A stretch of 10,407 nt of DNA from contig LSSL01005709.1 in NCBI GenBank assembly GCA_001953115.1, positions 1 to 10,407 of the forward strand. The letters are read 5' to 3'. The translations under genes and the position numbers were made by a program. Below are positions 8,435 through 10,407 of the stretch, piece by piece. The first letter of the stretch is position 1, and each line of letters starts with the position of its first letter. Origin of the DNA: Smittium mucronatum. Lineage: Eukaryota > Kickxellomycota > Harpellomycetes > Harpellales > Legeriomycetaceae. Under the pieces are notes generated by a model. That model had not been told where the DNA came from. It made no database searches and saw only the letters and a list, made by a program, of their open reading frames with translations.

Positions 8435-9682
8435 ATGTTGACCATTCGATCAGTTTCAGTATTTTTTGTTCTTGCTCAAGCTTGCTTGTCTGCCCCTATC
8501 CAGCTCCAGAAGAGAGATGAGGCTTACGCTGCTTCCACTACCACTTCCAGCACTAAGCGTAAGTGCGTCAAGAAGACCAGCTATGTCTCTTCTTCTGTCT
8601 CCCCAACTCCTACCTATGCTTCAACCGCATCCTCTCCTCAATACTTCGCCCCCGCTACCACTGCTCCTGCCGTTTCTTCATCTTCAGACGCTTATGTAGC
8701 TCCATCATCATCCACTTCCCTTGCCCCTGTTCAGTACTCCTCCACCATTTCTAGTGCTGATATCGCCCCCGCTACCTCTTCATCCAATACATATGTTGTT
8801 CCCACTACTTCTTCAGCTATCTATCTTATCCCATCTTCATCTGATGTGTATGTCATTCCTACTACCTCCACACCCGCCTACATTGTCCCATCTTCATCTG
8901 ATATTTATATTATTCCAGAGACCTCCTCATTGGAATATGTTGCCCCTTCATCATCTGAAATCCCTGTCTCTACTGAGACTTCAGCACCAGCTGCTTATCT
9001 AGAACCCCAAACCTCATTGTTAGGATATGTCTCCTCATCTTCATCTGAGATATACGTTTCTTCAGAGACCCAAGCTCCTGAGGTTTATGTTGCCCCTGAG
9101 ACTACATCATTAGAATATGTCGCACCTACTTCATCTGAGATTTATATTTCTACCCAAACCGAGGCTCCCCAGGTTTACATTGCACCTGAGACTTCAACTT
9201 CTGAAGCCTACGTTGCTCCCGAAGTCACTCCAGAGCCAATTGTTTTACCTGAGACTTCTACATTTGAACCCGTAGTCCCAGCCGCCTCACCTGCTCCAGT
9301 AGCTTCTTCTGATGCCTCAAATCAAAATAAGGATCTTGTCCCTGCCTCAAACCAGTCTTCTTCATCAGTCTCCTCTCAGTTCTCTGGCCAGGCCACTTAT
9401 TATGATGTTGGACTTGGTTCTTGTGGGATAACCAATGACAACAGTCAAATGGTTGCTGCTATCAACAAAGATCAATATGGTGTTTTTGCCAATCCTAATG
9501 CTGCCGAAGTCTGTAATCGTCAAGCTCGAGTTACCGGCCCTAACGGAAATCAAATAACTGTTACTATCGTTGATCGTTGCCCAGCATGCGCTTACGGCGA
9601 TTTGGATTTAAGTCCTACGGCTTTCGGTCAGTTGGCTGATATGGGTGCTGGTCGCGTCCAGATCTCTTGGTCTTTCATCTAA
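8435..9682 (+). CDS. Secreted protein with Ser/Thr/Pro/Tyr repeat stalk and C-terminal double-psi beta-barrel (expansin/RlpA-like) domain
   Basis: Residues 1-19/20 form a signal peptide (hydrophobic VSVFFVLAQACLS). A Lys26-Arg27 Kex2-type site follows, and a second basic patch with Cys44 lies at 41-47. Residues 48-298 are a low-complexity stalk of about 10-residue units built on Tyr-Val/Ile-x-Pro-Ser/Thr-Ser, probably O-glycosylated. From residue 168 they group into 30-residue repeats. Residues 317-415 are the DPBB domain: opening GQATYYD, Cys330-Gly, Cys360, the VDRCPAC motif (Cys382, Cys385, Asp380) and GDLDLSP with Asp389 and Asp391. This matches the fungal RlpA-like/expansin-like group, which includes proteins named riboflavin-aldehyde-forming enzyme. 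The four cysteines fit two disulfides. The single domain lacks the expansin carbohydrate-binding domain. The likely place of action is the cell wall or extracellular matrix; substrate and activity are unknown. There is no GPI signal. The gene is intronless and clearly richer in G and C than its surroundings. Confidence 0.93.
   Translation: MLTIRSVSVFFVLAQACLSAPIQLQKRDEAYAASTTTSSTKRKCVKKTSYVSSSVSPTPTYASTASSPQYFAPATTAPAVSSSSDAYVAPSSSTSLAPVQYSSTISSADIAPATSSSNTYVVPTTSSAIYLIPSSSDVYVIPTTSTPAYIVPSSSDIYIIPETSSLEYVAPSSSEIPVSTETSAPAAYLEPQTSLLGYVSSSSSEIYVSSETQAPEVYVAPETTSLEYVAPTSSEIYISTQTEAPQVYIAPETSTSEAYVAPEVTPEPIVLPETSTFEPVVPAASPAPVASSDASNQNKDLVPASNQSSSSVSSQFSGQATYYDVGLGSCGITNDNSQMVAAINKDQYGVFANPNAAEVCNRQARVTGPNGNQITVTIVDRCPACAYGDLDLSPTAFGQLADMGAGRVQISWSFI
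8792..9211 (+). repeat. Coding tandem repeats of the stalk (about 10-residue units, 30-residue super-repeat)
   Basis: Within the stalk, tyrosines at residues 120, 130, 139, 149, 158, 168, 188, 198, 207, 218, 228, 237, 248 and 259 mark units of 9-10 residues. The one missing step falls at residue 177, where SSSEIY has become SSSEIP. A higher-order repeat of about 90 bp begins at 8936, 9026, 9116 and 9209 (Tyr168, 198, 228, 259). Recurrent DNA such as TCATCTGA shows duplication at the nucleotide level. Such arrays often vary in copy number between strains. Confidence 0.8.
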
Positions 9683-10103
9683 TTTCCTTTAATTATCTTA
9701 GATGAGTTGGTTGAGCTTGGTTTTGGACCCTCTTTCCTTTTTTGGTAGGATAGTTCTTTTCCAGCTTTTTCATTTCATTTGGGATATTCTTTAAAGGTGG
9801 TTCTTCCTTCATGTATGCTTATTTTTGTTGGATATGTTTTCCTATTGGTAAAGTTCATCTTTATCCAGTATTCAAGCTTTCAACTGCCTTCTTATTATCT
9901 GGATCTCGATTGCTGGTGTTAAGTTAGTGTTGATTCTCTTTCTTACATTCGTTTTCCGTATGATATGGTTTTGATAACTCCTTCGCAGATTTGTATACTC
10001 GATTTAAAAACTGTTTGTGTCATGTGTATTTCTTTTTTTTATAAGTCGTTGACCGACTTCTTTCTATTTTTTATGGTGCACCATTTTTTTTGTAAAAAAT
10101 AAA
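9683..10103 (+). terminator. T-rich 3' UTR with hairpins and poly(A) signal
   Basis: After the TAA the + strand is strongly T-rich for about 400 bases and contains no reading frame. This strand bias suggests a transcribed trailer. It closes with a hairpin AAGTCG-TTGAC-CGACTT (10043-10059), a perfect palindrome ATGGTGCACCAT (10073-10084) running into a T-tract to 10091, and AATAAA at 10098-10103. Together these mark the likely 3' end. Earlier poly(A) sites are possible. Confidence 0.45.
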
Positions 10104-10279
10104 TTATAATTTTGTCTTAGCTATATCACTTAATTTTTTTTCTTTTGAATTTCTGTTGTTCAATGATGGGTTTGGGCTATAGATATATGCCCAAATGTTT
10201 TGAAATTTTCGACCTTCTTGATATCTCGAAAATTCAAAATTTTAATTGGCGATAAAGGGGACTGGATCAACCTACAACT

Positions 10280-10407
10280 GCTTAGACATTTGGCATGAGT
10301 GAAGTCAGAGTCAAGATGTGCCTGAAACTGTCGACCACATCTTATTAAATTGCTCACGGTGGGATATATACAGGAATAAGACGATCGGTCGGTTCATACC
10401 TGCACCG
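10280..10407 (+). pseudogene. Broken 3' coding end of a LINE retrotransposon (Tad1/I-like reverse transcriptase C-terminus), cut by the window edge
   Basis: The frame 10303-10407 is open to the right edge and reads PETVDHILLNCSRW followed by DIYR. This matches the ET-v-H-il-x-C-xxW pattern of the zinc-knuckle tail found after the reverse transcriptase in fungal Tad1-like and other I-group LINEs. A TGA stands in frame at 10300-10302. The sequence just upstream (GMSEVRV, 10292-10312) looks like the expected preceding part but in another frame, so a stop or frameshift separates them. The upstream cysteines of the knuckle are not found in frame. The copy is therefore decayed, at least at this end. 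Its age and the insertion boundary cannot be read. Confidence 0.6.

Noticed and set aside
8466..9002. Leu/Pro/His-rich alternate frames inside the stalk of the DPBB gene
   Set aside because: Open frames in other phases are expected from the stop-poor Ser/Thr/Pro codon repeats; none has its own signals.
10160..10357. Minus-strand open frame of 65 codons at the right edge
   Set aside because: It overlaps the LINE tail on the opposite strand and shows no recognisable motif.

Overview
This window looks like nuclear DNA of a fungus, most likely a filamentous ascomycete. The case for a eukaryote is low gene density (two convincing genes in 10.4 kb, both intronless and on the + strand), long AT-rich tracts full of A/T homopolymers, AATAAA signals downstream of both genes, no Shine-Dalgarno sites, and a LINE-type retrotransposon tail at the right edge. 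The case for a fungus is the gene at 8435-9682: signal peptide, Kex2-type Lys-Arg site, Ser/Thr/Pro stalk and C-terminal double-psi beta-barrel (DPBB) domain. Species cannot be fixed from the sequence. A plant-associated or biotrophic lifestyle is only suggested, by an orphan secreted protein alone in an AT-rich tract beside transposon debris.

Layout: 1-3290 is AT-rich and gene-free, with a GC-richer edge fragment (1-44), a strong AT hairpin (1661-1707) and minor repeats. 3292-4568 is one transcription unit: a 14-bp palindrome and TATA boxes, a 342-residue secreted cysteine-containing protein I do not recognise (3442-4470), and an AATAAA signal. 4570-6390 has no gene but holds a GC-richer islet with a hairpin (about 5405-5530). 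6394-7002 is a patch of degenerate inverted repeats. It includes a plausible 264-bp non-autonomous DNA transposon (MITE) with TA target-site duplication and what look like two decayed relatives. 7003-8100 is again AT-rich and without a supported gene.

8120-10103 is the second transcription unit: TATA box, long pyrimidine-rich leader, the 415-residue DPBB protein, and a T-rich trailer of about 400 nt ending in two small hairpins, a T-tract and AATAAA. From about 10280 to the right edge lies the broken 3' coding end of a LINE.

The two genes share only the prediction that both products are secreted; nothing shows that they work together. The most interesting signal is the stalk of the DPBB protein. 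It has tyrosines every 9-10 residues over 140 residues, no Lys or Arg for 251 residues, and a sharp change from Glu-free to Glu-rich sequence half way. The orphan secreted protein with a C-terminal Lys-Arg cluster and the MITE patch are the next best leads.
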